Source: Emticicia sp. C21
Lineage (GTDB): Bacteria > Bacteroidota > Bacteroidia > Cytophagales > Spirosomataceae
DNA: 64,000 nt
Direction of reading: 5' to 3'
Assembly (NCBI RefSeq): GCF_003418935.1
Contig: NZ_QVMT01000011.1
Span: 153,438 to 217,437, forward strand
In this document: positions 8,564-17,691 of the stretch, piece after piece
Layout of the letters: each line of letters starts with the position of its first letter
How positions within the stretch are numbered: the first letter of the stretch is position 1
The notes under the pieces: generated by a model
The model's input: only the letters and a program-made list of their open reading frames with translations
Told to the model about the DNA's origin: nothing
The model's database searches: none
Position numbers and translations under genes: made by a program

Positions 8564-8929
8564 TCAGATAGTCGATTCTTTTACGGAAATAACAATATTG
8601 TTTTTCTTATTATACTTTTCTACAAATTGTTGCCATGTCTCTTTTTTCTTAAAAACATAACGATATGCCCATAAGATTGTGGCTGTAGGAATAATATCAG
8701 TAAATGGTATAATTTCTTCCAAAAATCCAAATGCAGCCCCGAAACTTGTACGATGTACAGCAAATATTAAAGCTGCAATAACAGGTGCTAAAACCAAATC
8801 AAAAGTTTCGCCTAAGGCAGGTAATAAAAAAGTTGACATACCCAACGCATCTATAGCTAAACTTGCTAATAAATCAAAGCGACGTCTTTCAGCAAACTTT
8901 TCATTCAATTCTACGTTATTTTTGTTCAT
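8564..8929 (-). CDS. small membrane protein of unknown function
   Basis: 121 residues, not recognised as a named family. A charged N-terminus (NEKFAERRRFDLLASLAIDA) is followed by a hydrophobic stretch around 28-58 and a second short one around TDIIPTATILWAYRYVF (78-94), then a lysine-rich tail. The segment FLEEIIPFTDIIPTATI looks conserved in kind. The minus-strand reading is preferred over the overlapping plus-strand ORF because it has regular membrane-protein hydrophobicity and converges on a shared terminator. Confidence 0.7.
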   Translation of the reverse strand: MNKNNVELNEKFAERRRFDLLASLAIDALGMSTFLLPALGETFDLVLAPVIAALIFAVHRTSFGAAFGFLEEIIPFTDIIPTATILWAYRYVFKKKETWQQFVEKYNKKNNIVISVKESTI

Positions 8930-9160
8930 TTCAAATACGATTGATTAATTTATACATTTAAACGTAAAATCACTCAAAAAGTATCAAAAAAATAAATGTT
9001 TTTTGAAAAGTGCACGTTTGATGAAAATTTGACTATTTTCGTAGTACTAGTAGTCTGAGTTAGCCTTTTATGAAAAAGCATTATATCTTCAATTTGCAAC
9101 CAGATATAATCAGATAAGCAACAAATCTATTTTACCCTATAAAATCAAGTTTTAGAGAAG

Positions 9161-10807
9161 ATGACGACCTATACAGCCAATCTGGTAAATGTGTTTGACG
9201 GAACAATTGAATTTGGAGAATTAACGGTAGAAAACAAAAGAATTCAGCAGATAAAGTATCTAGGAGCCGAAAGAGCAGGGGAGAAGTATATACTGCCGGG
9301 ATTAATAGATGCCCATATTCATGTGGAAAGTTCTATGCTTACTCCAGCTCAGTTTGCAAGGCTCGCTGTAGTACATGGTACAGTTGGAACCGTTTCGGAT
9401 CCTCATGAAATTGCTAACGTTCTGGGAGCTGAAGGAGTAAGGTATATGATAGAAGATGGGCGTAAAGTACCTTTTAAATTCTGCTTTGGTGCACCTTCGT
9501 GTGTGCCTGCTACGGCTTTTGAAACTGCAGGAGCCACTGTAACGGTAGAAGACATTGCAAATTTATTTTCCTACAAAGAAGTCGGCTATCTGGCTGAAAT
9601 GATGAACTTCCCGGGTGTATTGAACGAAGATCCTGTTGTGATGCAGAAACTGGCTTTAGCTAAAGCTTTTAATAAACCTATAGACGGCCATGCTCCAGGG
9701 TTAAGAGGAGCAGCTGCCAAGAAATATATAGAAGCAGGTATTGAAACTGACCACGAGTGTTTTACCAAGGGTGAAGCCCTCGAAAAACTGAAATTAGGTA
9801 TGAAAATCCTGATTCGGGAAGGAAGTGCCGCTAAGAATTTTGAAGAACTGATTCCCTTGGCTGATACCTATTATTCAGAAATGATGTTCTGCTCAGATGA
9901 TAAACATCCGGATAATTTAGTGGAAGGACATATCAATCAATTGATTAAAAGAGCAATAGCCAAGGGCATAGATAAGTTTAAAGTGCTACGTATGGCTACC
10001 ATTAATCCTGTATTGCACTACCGGATGAATGTGGGTTTATTAAGAGAAGGAGATTGGGCAGATTTCATCATAGTTGATAATCTGGAAAATTTTGAAGTGC
10101 TTGAAACCTATATTGATGGAGAAAAAGTAGCAGAAAATGGAACTTCATTAATGAAAAACCTTACAAGTGAAGTAATTAATAATTTCAACTGTCGACCACT
10201 TGACCCTCAGGATATAGTAGTAGTAGCGCCTCATAAAGGCAATCTATTGCGTGTAATCCAAACCATAGACGGGCAGTTAATTACTAAAGAATTACTAGTA
10301 GAGCCAAAAATAGCAGAAGCTAAAGTAGTTTCAGATATAGAGAATGATATATTAAAAGTTGTAGTTCATAATAGATATAATGATGCTAAACCAGTGATAG
10401 CTTTCATTAATAATTTTGGTTTAAAAGAAGGTGCAATCGCTTCGTCGGTAGCGCATGATTCTCATAATATTATAGCAGTAGGCGTTGATGATGAATCTAT
10501 CTGTGAGGCAGTTAATCTGATAGTAAGAGAGAAAGGCGGAGTGTCTGCTGTAAGCAACATGAAAAAAGGTGTTTTGGCCTTACCAGTAGCGGGATTAATG
10601 AGTAATGAAGATGGTTACAAAGTAGCTGAAAGCTATACCATGATTGATAAATTTGCCAAAGAACAATTGGGTAGTACACTTATCTCTCCATTCATGAGCC
10701 TCTCATTTATGGCGTTATTGGTAATTCCTTCATTGAAATTAAGTGATTTAGGTTTATTTGATGGAAATACGTTTAGTTTTGTGGATTTGTTTCAGGCACA
10801 AGAATAG
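9161..10807 (+). CDS. ade: adenine deaminase
   Basis: Amidohydrolase converting adenine to hypoxanthine and ammonia for purine salvage. Metal-binding HIH of [16 protein letters not shown] (about 48-63), [12 protein letters not shown] and the Asp-containing [14 protein letters not shown] fit the Ade family, and the length (548 residues) is typical. The C-terminal domain carries the family run [13 protein letters not shown]. Monocistronic by position: divergent from the membrane protein upstream, and followed by a strong hairpin terminator. Confidence 0.95.
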   Translation: MTTYTANLVNVFDGTIEFGELTVENKRIQQIKYLGAERAGEKYILPGLIDAHIHVESSMLTPAQFARLAVVHGTVGTVSDPHEIANVLGAEGVRYMIEDGRKVPFKFCFGAPSCVPATAFETAGATVTVEDIANLFSYKEVGYLAEMMNFPGVLNEDPVVMQKLALAKAFNKPIDGHAPGLRGAAAKKYIEAGIETDHECFTKGEALEKLKLGMKILIREGSAAKNFEELIPLADTYYSEMMFCSDDKHPDNLVEGHINQLIKRAIAKGIDKFKVLRMATINPVLHYRMNVGLLREGDWADFIIVDNLENFEVLETYIDGEKVAENGTSLMKNLTSEVINNFNCRPLDPQDIVVVAPHKGNLLRVIQTIDGQLITKELLVEPKIAEAKVVSDIENDILKVVVHNRYNDAKPVIAFINNFGLKEGAIASSVAHDSHNIIAVGVDDESICEAVNLIVREKGGVSAVSNMKKGVLALPVAGLMSNEDGYKVAESYTMIDKFAKEQLGSTLISPFMSLSFMALLVIPSLKLSDLGLFDGNTFSFVDLFQAQE

Positions 10808-10819
10808 TAATTCATTTAT

Positions 10820-10873
10820 GATTTTTTAGCTCGTTGAAACACAATGCATCGTGTCTCAACGAGCTAAAAAATC
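10820..10873. terminator. bidirectional terminator between ade and the PLP dehydratase
   Basis: GATTTTTTAGCTCGTTGA (10820-10837) pairs perfectly over 18 bases with TCAACGAGCTAAAAAATC (10856-10873). The A and T runs at the stem base suit both converging genes. Confidence 0.92.
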
Positions 10874-10880
10874 AATCTTT

Positions 10881-11828
10881 TCAAAATGGCAATTTCCCTA
10901 AATCGACATTTCCCCCAGTAAGAATAATACCAACCCGTTTCCCTACAAATCGATTTTTTTCTTTAAGTAATGCCGCAAAAGGGACTGCAGATGATGGTTC
11001 AATCACAATCTTCAATTGCTCCCAAACCAAACGCATAGCCGCAATAATTTCTTCTTCGCTAACAGTGATAATATCTTTTACATAAGTGCGAATAATTTCA
11101 ATAGTCTTGTCTCCCAAAGTAGTTAATAAACCATCAGCAATAGTCTTAATATAAGGTGCTTTTTCTATTTTACCACTTTTGAATGATAATATGGCATCGG
11201 CTGCACCTTCGGGTTCTCCGGCTATTACTTCAGCATTTGGTAATAGATAATGTGTTGCTAAGGCAGTGCCGCTTAATAGGCCACCACCTCCTACAGGTGC
11301 CATTATTACATGCAGGTCACCTGCTTGTTCAATTAATTCTACAGCTGCAGTTGCTTGTCCGGCTATTACATCATAGTTATTGAACGGATGTATGAAAGTT
11401 GCTCCTTTTTTTTCGATTATCTTTTGAACTGTGGTTTCTCTCGCCTCCAAAGTAGGCTCACATTCAATGATTTCACCACCCAAATATTTTACCCCATTTT
11501 TTTTGATTTCAGGGGCATTGTTAGGCATTACGATATAAGCCCTTGAGCCGACAGCTTTGGCAGCCAAAGCAATGGCCTGCGCATGATTTCCTGATGAATG
11601 TGTAGTAATACCCTTTTGCTGGTCTTCTTTGCTTAAAGACAATACGGCATTCATGCCTCCACGCGCCTTAAACGCGCCGATTTTTTGAAGGTTTTCGCAT
11701 TTAAAGAATACGTGGCAACCTGCTAGCTCATTAATGGCATCCGAAGTCAATACAGGTGTTTTATTAATATAAATTCTGATTCTCTCGTGAGTATCTCTGA
11801 TGTCGTCAAATGTTGGAATATGATTCAT
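10881..11828 (-). CDS. threonine/serine dehydratase-like PLP enzyme
   Basis: Fold type II PLP enzyme of the threonine dehydratase/serine racemase group, likely deaminating L-threonine or L-serine. PLP lysine K54 lies in KCENLQKIGAFKARGG; the substrate loop SSGNHAQA and the phosphate-binding PVGGGGLLSG are intact. At 315 residues it lacks the C-terminal ACT-like domain of biosynthetic IlvA, so it is the catabolic type or a racemase; sequence alone does not decide. Last gene of a minus-strand set, 25 bases after the DinB gene. Confidence 0.88.
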   Translation of the reverse strand: MNHIPTFDDIRDTHERIRIYINKTPVLTSDAINELAGCHVFFKCENLQKIGAFKARGGMNAVLSLSKEDQQKGITTHSSGNHAQAIALAAKAVGSRAYIVMPNNAPEIKKNGVKYLGGEIIECEPTLEARETTVQKIIEKKGATFIHPFNNYDVIAGQATAAVELIEQAGDLHVIMAPVGGGGLLSGTALATHYLLPNAEVIAGEPEGAADAILSFKSGKIEKAPYIKTIADGLLTTLGDKTIEIIRTYVKDIITVSEEEIIAAMRLVWEQLKIVIEPSSAVPFAALLKEKNRFVGKRVGIILTGGNVDLGKLPF

Positions 11829-11853
11829 TAGAATGTTGATGAAAAGCGCCGAT

Positions 11854-12294
11854 TTAACGGTAATAAAAAATATAGTCAGTGGCCGGAAGTTTCTCTACCT
11901 GGCCTTTGATTAATAAAACGATTTGACCTCTATGATAGGAAGCGTGTAGTGCCATGTGTGTGAGTATATCACTCAATATACTACTATGTTGCTCACCTCT
12001 TGAATTGGTATATCTAACAACACGATCGAAATCTTCTCTGTCTATGATTTGCTGTAATGATTGATAATTTGCATCAAACAATCCTTTTACAGCTTCTTTC
12101 TCATAGATTGACCAAACCTTAGTATCTGACCGTGTGCCATTCATCCTCTCAATCCAGATAGTTTGGGCTGCTGCCATATGAGAGATGATTTCATGTGTTC
12201 TGTCAGAGGCTTGTCTCGCCTCCAGAAATGTCTCTAAAACCTTGACATTAGCCCAGTGTTCGTGCTCGAAGAGTTTCTGAAAATATGCTTTCAT
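11854..12294 (-). CDS. DinB-family four-helix protein
   Basis: 146 residues with the DinB/DUF664-type plan: N-terminal FEHEHWANVKVLETFL, a first His in ISHMAAAQTIWIERMNG and a C-terminal HMALHASYHRGQIVLLI. H44 and the two spaced histidines of HASYHRGQ fit the three-His metal site of the family. Members include thiol transferases and many of unknown role. The start codon lies one base after the stop of the kinase gene, so the two are translationally coupled. Confidence 0.85.
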   Translation of the reverse strand: MKAYFQKLFEHEHWANVKVLETFLEARQASDRTHEIISHMAAAQTIWIERMNGTRSDTKVWSIYEKEAVKGLFDANYQSLQQIIDREDFDRVVRYTNSRGEQHSSILSDILTHMALHASYHRGQIVLLIKGQVEKLPATDYIFYYR

Positions 12295-12295
12295 A

Positions 12296-13843
12296 TCAAC
12301 GTCTTAGTTTTTCAATTTCATTAATTACCTCTACAATTCCTTTTAATGGAATTTTCACCCATGTTGGTCTATAATTAACTTCATAGCCTAATTCATAAAT
12401 GGCTTTTTCCAACAAGTGGAACAATAGAAGGTAGTTTACTTCATTTGGGTCTTTAAATAAAGGATGTGGCGACCCAAACATCGACAAATACTCTTCTAAA
12501 TAAGTATCTTTAATTAGTTTATACCAACGGTCAGCCGCGCGCTGCAAGACAACCGTTTCCTTTGTACTGGTTTCAGCTGAGTTAAAGAGTTTGGCAGAAA
12601 CAGCATAATGATACGAACGAATCATACCTGCCACATCTTTTAACGGAGAATGTTTGATTTTGCGCTCGGTAATGCTACTTTCAGGCTCTCCCTCAAAATC
12701 TATAATGACAAGATCATCATTAGTTGCCAGAATCTGCCCTAGATGAAAATCACCATGTATACGTGTTCGGAAGGATGACAGCGGACGAGTCAGCACCTGA
12801 TCAACAAAGTCCAGAATCAGGTCTTTAGCTTCCATAAATGTCCAGGCGAGATTCTGAGCCTGCTCATCTAACTTTAAATAATTATCCGTCAGAAGTGTGT
12901 AGCGACGCTCTAGTAGCGTTTCAAATTTTTCGTGTAAATATCTTCTATATGGGCGGTCGAATGGTTCAGCATTGAAACTATCTGCGCCACGTAAGGCAAA
13001 TAAAGCCAGGTGCATTTGTGCGGTGCGGTGTGCCAGTTGCGTAACTTTATCGAATACGGATTCTTTAATCTGGAAATTTCCCTCTACAAAGGCTTCTAGA
13101 AAGTCATTCAGGTAATCGCCTGTCATGCTCCAGTCGTCTTTGATATTTTCTACCACCTGCACCATTACTCCGAAAGTTACCGCAGCATCATTTTGACGAT
13201 TCCATGTAATACTTCCGGCAAACAATGGGATATTTCTGAATTCTGAATACTGTGTAATGAATTCAACCATCTCAACTTCCGGATTGGTCTCTGAAAAGAT
13301 TTTTCGATACAATTTTAGAAAGTATTTTCCGCCAAAAATCATGGCCGAATTAGAAGAGTCAATATCAGGTAAATTAGAATCTATTTCGTCTGATTTTTCT
13401 ACAAAAGCTTTCCCTTTTGAAAAGGTTAATAAATCCTTATTATATTGTGTGAGTTGAGATTGATTGAAAATACTTTTGTAAAGTGCATTGCGGAAATTGG
13501 CATCATAGATGGCATCAACTAGATGCCCAGTCTTATCGTCCAATGATGCCTTACTGAGAATTCCTTTTGTAGGAATATCCTGCGTATTTTCTTCAACAAA
13601 AGAAAGAGGGAGCAGATATAATTCATTATCACCTTCTTCATATCGGGCTTCAAAAACCATGAAGATGAACTCTTCAAAGTGCACGACATGTCTTACTTTC
13701 AATTGTTTAATCTTCCGTGATTTTCCGGCAAACCAACGGCATTGCTTGATATAAGGTGGTAGAATGTTATCTTCTAAAACTGTGTGTACATACTTATCCT
13801 TCTCAAATCCTTTCCACTCAATGGTTAATACGAATTCGGTCAT
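12296..13843 (-). CDS. maltokinase-like phosphotransferase
   Basis: 515 residues resembling maltokinase (Mak/Pep2), which phosphorylates maltose to maltose 1-phosphate in the trehalose-to-alpha-glucan route. Seen: the N-terminal cap signature LPPYIKQCRWFAGKSR (about 29-44), and the aminoglycoside-kinase-like catalytic run RIHGDFHLGQIL, followed by VIIDFEGEPE with the metal-binding Asp, then LKDVAGMIRSYHYA. The usual partners treS, glgE and glgB are not adjacent. First gene of the kinase-DinB-dehydratase set. Confidence 0.85.
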   Translation of the reverse strand: MTEFVLTIEWKGFEKDKYVHTVLEDNILPPYIKQCRWFAGKSRKIKQLKVRHVVHFEEFIFMVFEARYEEGDNELYLLPLSFVEENTQDIPTKGILSKASLDDKTGHLVDAIYDANFRNALYKSIFNQSQLTQYNKDLLTFSKGKAFVEKSDEIDSNLPDIDSSNSAMIFGGKYFLKLYRKIFSETNPEVEMVEFITQYSEFRNIPLFAGSITWNRQNDAAVTFGVMVQVVENIKDDWSMTGDYLNDFLEAFVEGNFQIKESVFDKVTQLAHRTAQMHLALFALRGADSFNAEPFDRPYRRYLHEKFETLLERRYTLLTDNYLKLDEQAQNLAWTFMEAKDLILDFVDQVLTRPLSSFRTRIHGDFHLGQILATNDDLVIIDFEGEPESSITERKIKHSPLKDVAGMIRSYHYAVSAKLFNSAETSTKETVVLQRAADRWYKLIKDTYLEEYLSMFGSPHPLFKDPNEVNYLLLFHLLEKAIYELGYEVNYRPTWVKIPLKGIVEVINEIEKLRR

Positions 13844-13994
13844 TTTAGCAAGATGGTTAAAGTAATATTTGCGAAGATAGCATTTAGCCTTACATTTTTT
13901 TAATTATTTATTATATTTCATTTTTTATTAATAGATTATCTGGATGACCAATGTGATACGAGTAAAATTTATTAATAAGCTCTTAAAAACAAAT

Positions 13995-14032
13995 AAACCA
14001 TCTATTCTCAGATTGCTGAAAATAGATGGTTT
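13995..14032. terminator. hairpin terminator downstream of the FtsX-type permease
   Basis: AAACCATCTATT (13995-14006) pairs with AATAGATGGTTT (14021-14032), and an inner TCAG/CTGA pair continues the stem. It lies just past the stop of the minus-strand permease gene. Confidence 0.8.
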
Positions 14033-14075
14033 CTAATTTTATTTTTGTTGTAAAGCTTAATTATTAAATTGAACT

Positions 14076-16502
14076 CTATTCGCTCTTCAAAACTTTCACA
14101 GGATTAGTTCTCGCAGCTTTCATCGTTTGCGATCCAATCATAATAAATGCGATTAGTAGTACTACTAGCAAGCCGATAAACAACTCAATAATTTGTACAG
14201 GTGTATGATACGGGAAATTTGTAAGTACAAATTTCTCAAAAAAAATGTAGGTTAAAGGTAGAGCGATGAGTGCAGATATTGATAACATTACTAGAAAGCC
14301 CCGGCTCAATAAATAGATAAGACTACCAGAGTTTGCACCCATCACTTTACGGATTCCAATTTCTTTCAGTCTGGTTTCAGTTGTGAAAGCTACCATTCCT
14401 AGCAATCCCATTGAAGCAATAGAAATGGCCAGAATTGAAAGAAATCCAATAACCTTAATCATGATAGAAAATTCGCTGTATGCATCCTGTATTTCTTCAC
14501 TATAGAATTTGGCATCAAATGGATGAACCCTGTCAATCTTCTTCCAAGCTGACTCAATTTTTGCCATAGTAGCCTGAATATCATTGCTTTGAATTTTGGC
14601 GTTAATAACCGCCCTGTTTCCAGGTACCCAAGACATAAAAGCTACAGGTTCGATTAGATTATCGACTTTTCCATAATGAAAGTCTTTCATTACGCCCACA
14701 ATTTTCATCTTTCGATTTGGCATATTGAAACTACTAAATGTGATTTCTTCCCCAATCGCTTTCTCCGGGTCTCTTTTACTGATGTTGAACCGTTTTAACA
14801 ATTGCTCGTTAACTATTATTTCTCTTACAGCGTCGGCAGTGGTTGGGCGTGTTATAAAACCATTTCCGGCAATGAGCTTATATTCATGCAGTGCCAGATA
14901 ATTTTCGTCAACATTGTTTGTCATTACCAGTGCAGAATCGCGAGAATCTTTATATTTCATAAATCCACCCCAAGCATTACCGACACTGGTAATAATCAGC
15001 GACTTAGATACCGATATTACCTCCGGCATCTCGCCTAATTCCTTAGCGAACGCGTCAGGTTTATTACCTTGCATATCTATGTTCAAGATGTTTTCTGTGT
15101 TAAAGCCGAGGTCGAACGACAGTATGTTTTTGTATTGAACATAGCCTATAGCAGTTGTTGTTATAAAAATTAGTGTAAGTGTATATTGAACAACTACCAG
15201 GGCACGTCTGAATGTTAAGTGTTTAAATCCTTTTATTGAAGATTCATTCCTAAGCGCATTGATGGCGTTGACTTTCGAAAAGAAAAGGGCAGGCATGAAA
15301 CCGGCAATAATCCCTACTATAATTGAAAAGACTATGAATAATAAGACCATAGGTAGGGTGAGTCCTAACTTCACAGTCCGCTGCATCTCCGGTGCAAGAT
15401 TAATCAATTGCGGGCGTAGTATAAGGAAGATAAAAAATGAAAGAGAAAGGGCCGCCAATGAAATCATGATTGACTCTACAAGGAACTGTTGCCAAACCTG
15501 ACTCTTCTGAGCACCAATAGCCTTGCGGATACCTACTTCTTTAAAACGGCGCATGGCGCGTGCTATCGAAAGATTGGTGTAATTGAAACAGGCAGACAAT
15601 ATAACAACTAAAGCCAGCCCACCAAGTATCCAAAGGACAGTAGGGGACATGTGAGGACCTACAGATCCCGGTCCCCCCTCGGAGGCGCGGAAGTTTTCGC
15701 CAACTACGATATTGTATAGAGGGAGAAGCTCGAGTTGGATTTTGGTATTTTCTTCGGCAAGGTTTTCTTCGTTTGAAATAGCCTTGAGTTGAGACTGGAT
15801 GGATGCTATATTAGCGTTTTCAGGCAGTAGCAGGTATACAAAGTTTGAGGACATATTTGTCCACTTCCCGAAATTGTTATCGTTTTTGTTGAGTTGCTCT
15901 GCTGTAGATAGTGATACCAGGGCCTCGAAATTAATATGAGAGAAGAAAGGGACGTCTTTCATTACACCTGTTACCTGATAATCCTGAGTATCGAACCTGA
16001 TTACCTTGCCCAAAACATTTTCACTGCCAAAGAGTTTTTTGGCGGTTGTCTGCGTCAGAACGATTGAATAGGGATCTTTTAGAGCAGTTTCCGGGTCCCC
16101 TTGCAGCATTGGATAAGTAAAGACTTTGAGAACGGATGGATCTGCCCACATACCCTTAACAGGGAGTGTATGATCACCAACTTTCGCATCCTGCGAAAAG
16201 TCATTGCGCAAAATAGCTACTTCTTGTACGCCTGTCACTTTTTGTCGGATAAGCTTACCTGTTTTAATTGAGGTAGTTGCAAACTTGCCGCTTTGTTTAC
16301 GATTTTCTGTTAGTACATTGGTAATACGATAAACCCGGTCTCCATTTTTGTTGAATCTGTCATAAGACCGCATGTCGAGTACAAACGCAATCAGCAGTAA
16401 CCCAACAGACATACTGATGGCGAGACCAACAATATTAATGAAAGAGAACATTTTATTGCGCAATAAGTTGCGTTTCGATGTTTTGATGTAGCTTCCAATC
16501 AT
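14076..16502 (-). CDS. MacB/FtsX-type ABC transporter permease
   Basis: 808-residue inner membrane permease with two FtsX units. Seen: an N-terminal membrane segment (about 18-42), a large periplasmic MacB-type domain, three helices around 290-420, a second periplasmic domain around 490-680 and three C-terminal helices ending TMKAARTNPVKVLKSE. The cytoplasmic motifs FKEVGIRKAIGA and LKEIGIRKVMGA flank each FtsX unit. No ATPase partner is adjacent. Such double-FtsX permeases are numerous in Cytophagales; substrate unknown. Confidence 0.9.
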   Translation of the reverse strand: MIGSYIKTSKRNLLRNKMFSFINIVGLAISMSVGLLLIAFVLDMRSYDRFNKNGDRVYRITNVLTENRKQSGKFATTSIKTGKLIRQKVTGVQEVAILRNDFSQDAKVGDHTLPVKGMWADPSVLKVFTYPMLQGDPETALKDPYSIVLTQTTAKKLFGSENVLGKVIRFDTQDYQVTGVMKDVPFFSHINFEALVSLSTAEQLNKNDNNFGKWTNMSSNFVYLLLPENANIASIQSQLKAISNEENLAEENTKIQLELLPLYNIVVGENFRASEGGPGSVGPHMSPTVLWILGGLALVVILSACFNYTNLSIARAMRRFKEVGIRKAIGAQKSQVWQQFLVESIMISLAALSLSFFIFLILRPQLINLAPEMQRTVKLGLTLPMVLLFIVFSIIVGIIAGFMPALFFSKVNAINALRNESSIKGFKHLTFRRALVVVQYTLTLIFITTTAIGYVQYKNILSFDLGFNTENILNIDMQGNKPDAFAKELGEMPEVISVSKSLIITSVGNAWGGFMKYKDSRDSALVMTNNVDENYLALHEYKLIAGNGFITRPTTADAVREIIVNEQLLKRFNISKRDPEKAIGEEITFSSFNMPNRKMKIVGVMKDFHYGKVDNLIEPVAFMSWVPGNRAVINAKIQSNDIQATMAKIESAWKKIDRVHPFDAKFYSEEIQDAYSEFSIMIKVIGFLSILAISIASMGLLGMVAFTTETRLKEIGIRKVMGANSGSLIYLLSRGFLVMLSISALIALPLTYIFFEKFVLTNFPYHTPVQIIELFIGLLVVLLIAFIMIGSQTMKAARTNPVKVLKSE

Positions 16503-16688
16503 AATTTTGCTAATAAAAGTGTTGAAGATTTCAGCCTTAGATATCTAATATTAGAATATACTAATGACCAGCTTCAAAATTATGAGGTTACTACAAATAG
16601 AATGGAAAAATGGGGTGAATCTGGCTAAAAATGTTGTGAATCTGAAGTTTCTCAGTTGATAATATAGGATGTAACAATAAAGCAAGCA

Positions 16689-16716
16689 AAAAAAAATCCT
16701 GATTATACATCAGGAC
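16689..16716 (-). terminator. intrinsic terminator of dapF
   Basis: On the minus strand, TCCTGAT pairs with ATCAGGA (plus-strand 16710-16716 and 16698-16704) and is followed by a run of T (A-run at 16689-16697 on the plus strand). It lies 8 bases after the dapF stop. Confidence 0.9.
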
Positions 16717-16723
16717 TAAAGAT

Positions 16724-17500
16724 TTATAATTTTCCGTCAAAAACCTTGACTGCCGGGCCAATCAGATAGACATTCTGGAAGTCTTTATCGAAAGACACTT
16801 GCAGGTTACCGCCATTGGTAATGATTTTAACAGGGCTTTGCAGGCCATGTTTCAAATAAGCGGATAGAGCAGATGCGGTCACTCCCGTGCCGCATGAATA
16901 GGTTTCATCTTCTACGCCTCTTTCGTAAGTTCTTACATAGATAGTTTCATTATCAAGTACTTCCACAAAATTTACATTCGTACCACCACGTTTCACCCAT
17001 TCATCCGAGTACCTTACTTTTTTGCCTTCATTAAATACATCAAAATTTTTAATATCAGACACATATTGTACATAATGTGGTGAGCCTGTATTCATGAAAT
17101 CATAATCAGTATTTTGTTCGAGACTATGAACTTCGCCCATTTTTAATGAGATAACTTCTGTACTAGCTGAGGCTTCATGTTCACCATCAACAGCAATAAA
17201 AGTAGTACTGCCATTAAAAATACCCAGATCTTCTGCAAAGCGCACAGTGCAACGGCCACCATTCCCACACATACTTCCTTCACGACCATCGGCATTGAAA
17301 TACACCATTCTGAAATCGTAATCAGGATCATTTTGTAGTAAAATTAACCCATCTGCACCAATGCCAAAACGGCGGTGACAAAGATGTTCTATATAAGTCT
17401 GGCTGACAGGAAACTGGCCGTCACGGTTATCAATCATCACAAAGTCGTTGCCTGTGCCCTGGTATTTATAAAAGTTTCCGGTATATTTTTGATTATTCAT
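16724..17500 (-). CDS. dapF: diaminopimelate epimerase
   Basis: Interconverts LL- and meso-diaminopimelate for lysine and peptidoglycan synthesis. The catalytic cysteine pair is visible: C78 in SMCGNGGRC and C203 in YSCGTGVTASAL. The N-terminal KYQGTGNDFVMIDNR is also characteristic. 258 residues, typical length. Divergent from the aromatic degradation cluster; a -7-like TAAGTTTG occurs upstream (complement of 17522-17529) but no good -33 was found. Confidence 0.96.
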   Translation of the reverse strand: MNNQKYTGNFYKYQGTGNDFVMIDNRDGQFPVSQTYIEHLCHRRFGIGADGLILLQNDPDYDFRMVYFNADGREGSMCGNGGRCTVRFAEDLGIFNGSTTFIAVDGEHEASASTEVISLKMGEVHSLEQNTDYDFMNTGSPHYVQYVSDIKNFDVFNEGKKVRYSDEWVKRGGTNVNFVEVLDNETIYVRTYERGVEDETYSCGTGVTASALSAYLKHGLQSPVKIITNGGNLQVSFDKDFQNVYLIGPAVKVFDGKL

Positions 17501-17636
17501 AGTGGTTCAACAAATTCGATTCAAACTTAATTCTTTTCTGAAAGAATTTCTGCTTAAGTATTTTCAATGATCCAATTTAACAGTAAAAACTCTTTTTTGT
17601 CCTATCCAATAAAAAAATATTGATAAATTATTTGTC

Positions 17637-17680
17637 ATAACAATTATTTTTATTTTATTTTGCTAGACAATAATTGTTAT
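17637..17680. promoter_or_regulatory. paired inverted candidate operator upstream of hmgA
   Basis: ATAACAATTATT (17637-17648) is repeated in inverse orientation as AATAATTGTTAT (17669-17680), 32 bases apart, which is three helical turns. The second copy includes the palindrome ACAATAATTGT. The position just before the hmgA start (17692) suits an operator, perhaps for the MarR protein at 20852; that link is inference. Confidence 0.6.
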
Positions 17681-17691
17681 AGCAAATATAT

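Noticed and set aside
8679..8948. 89-residue plus-strand ORF opposite the small membrane protein
   Set aside because: The minus-strand frame has clear membrane helices and a sensible end at a shared terminator; this one has neither.
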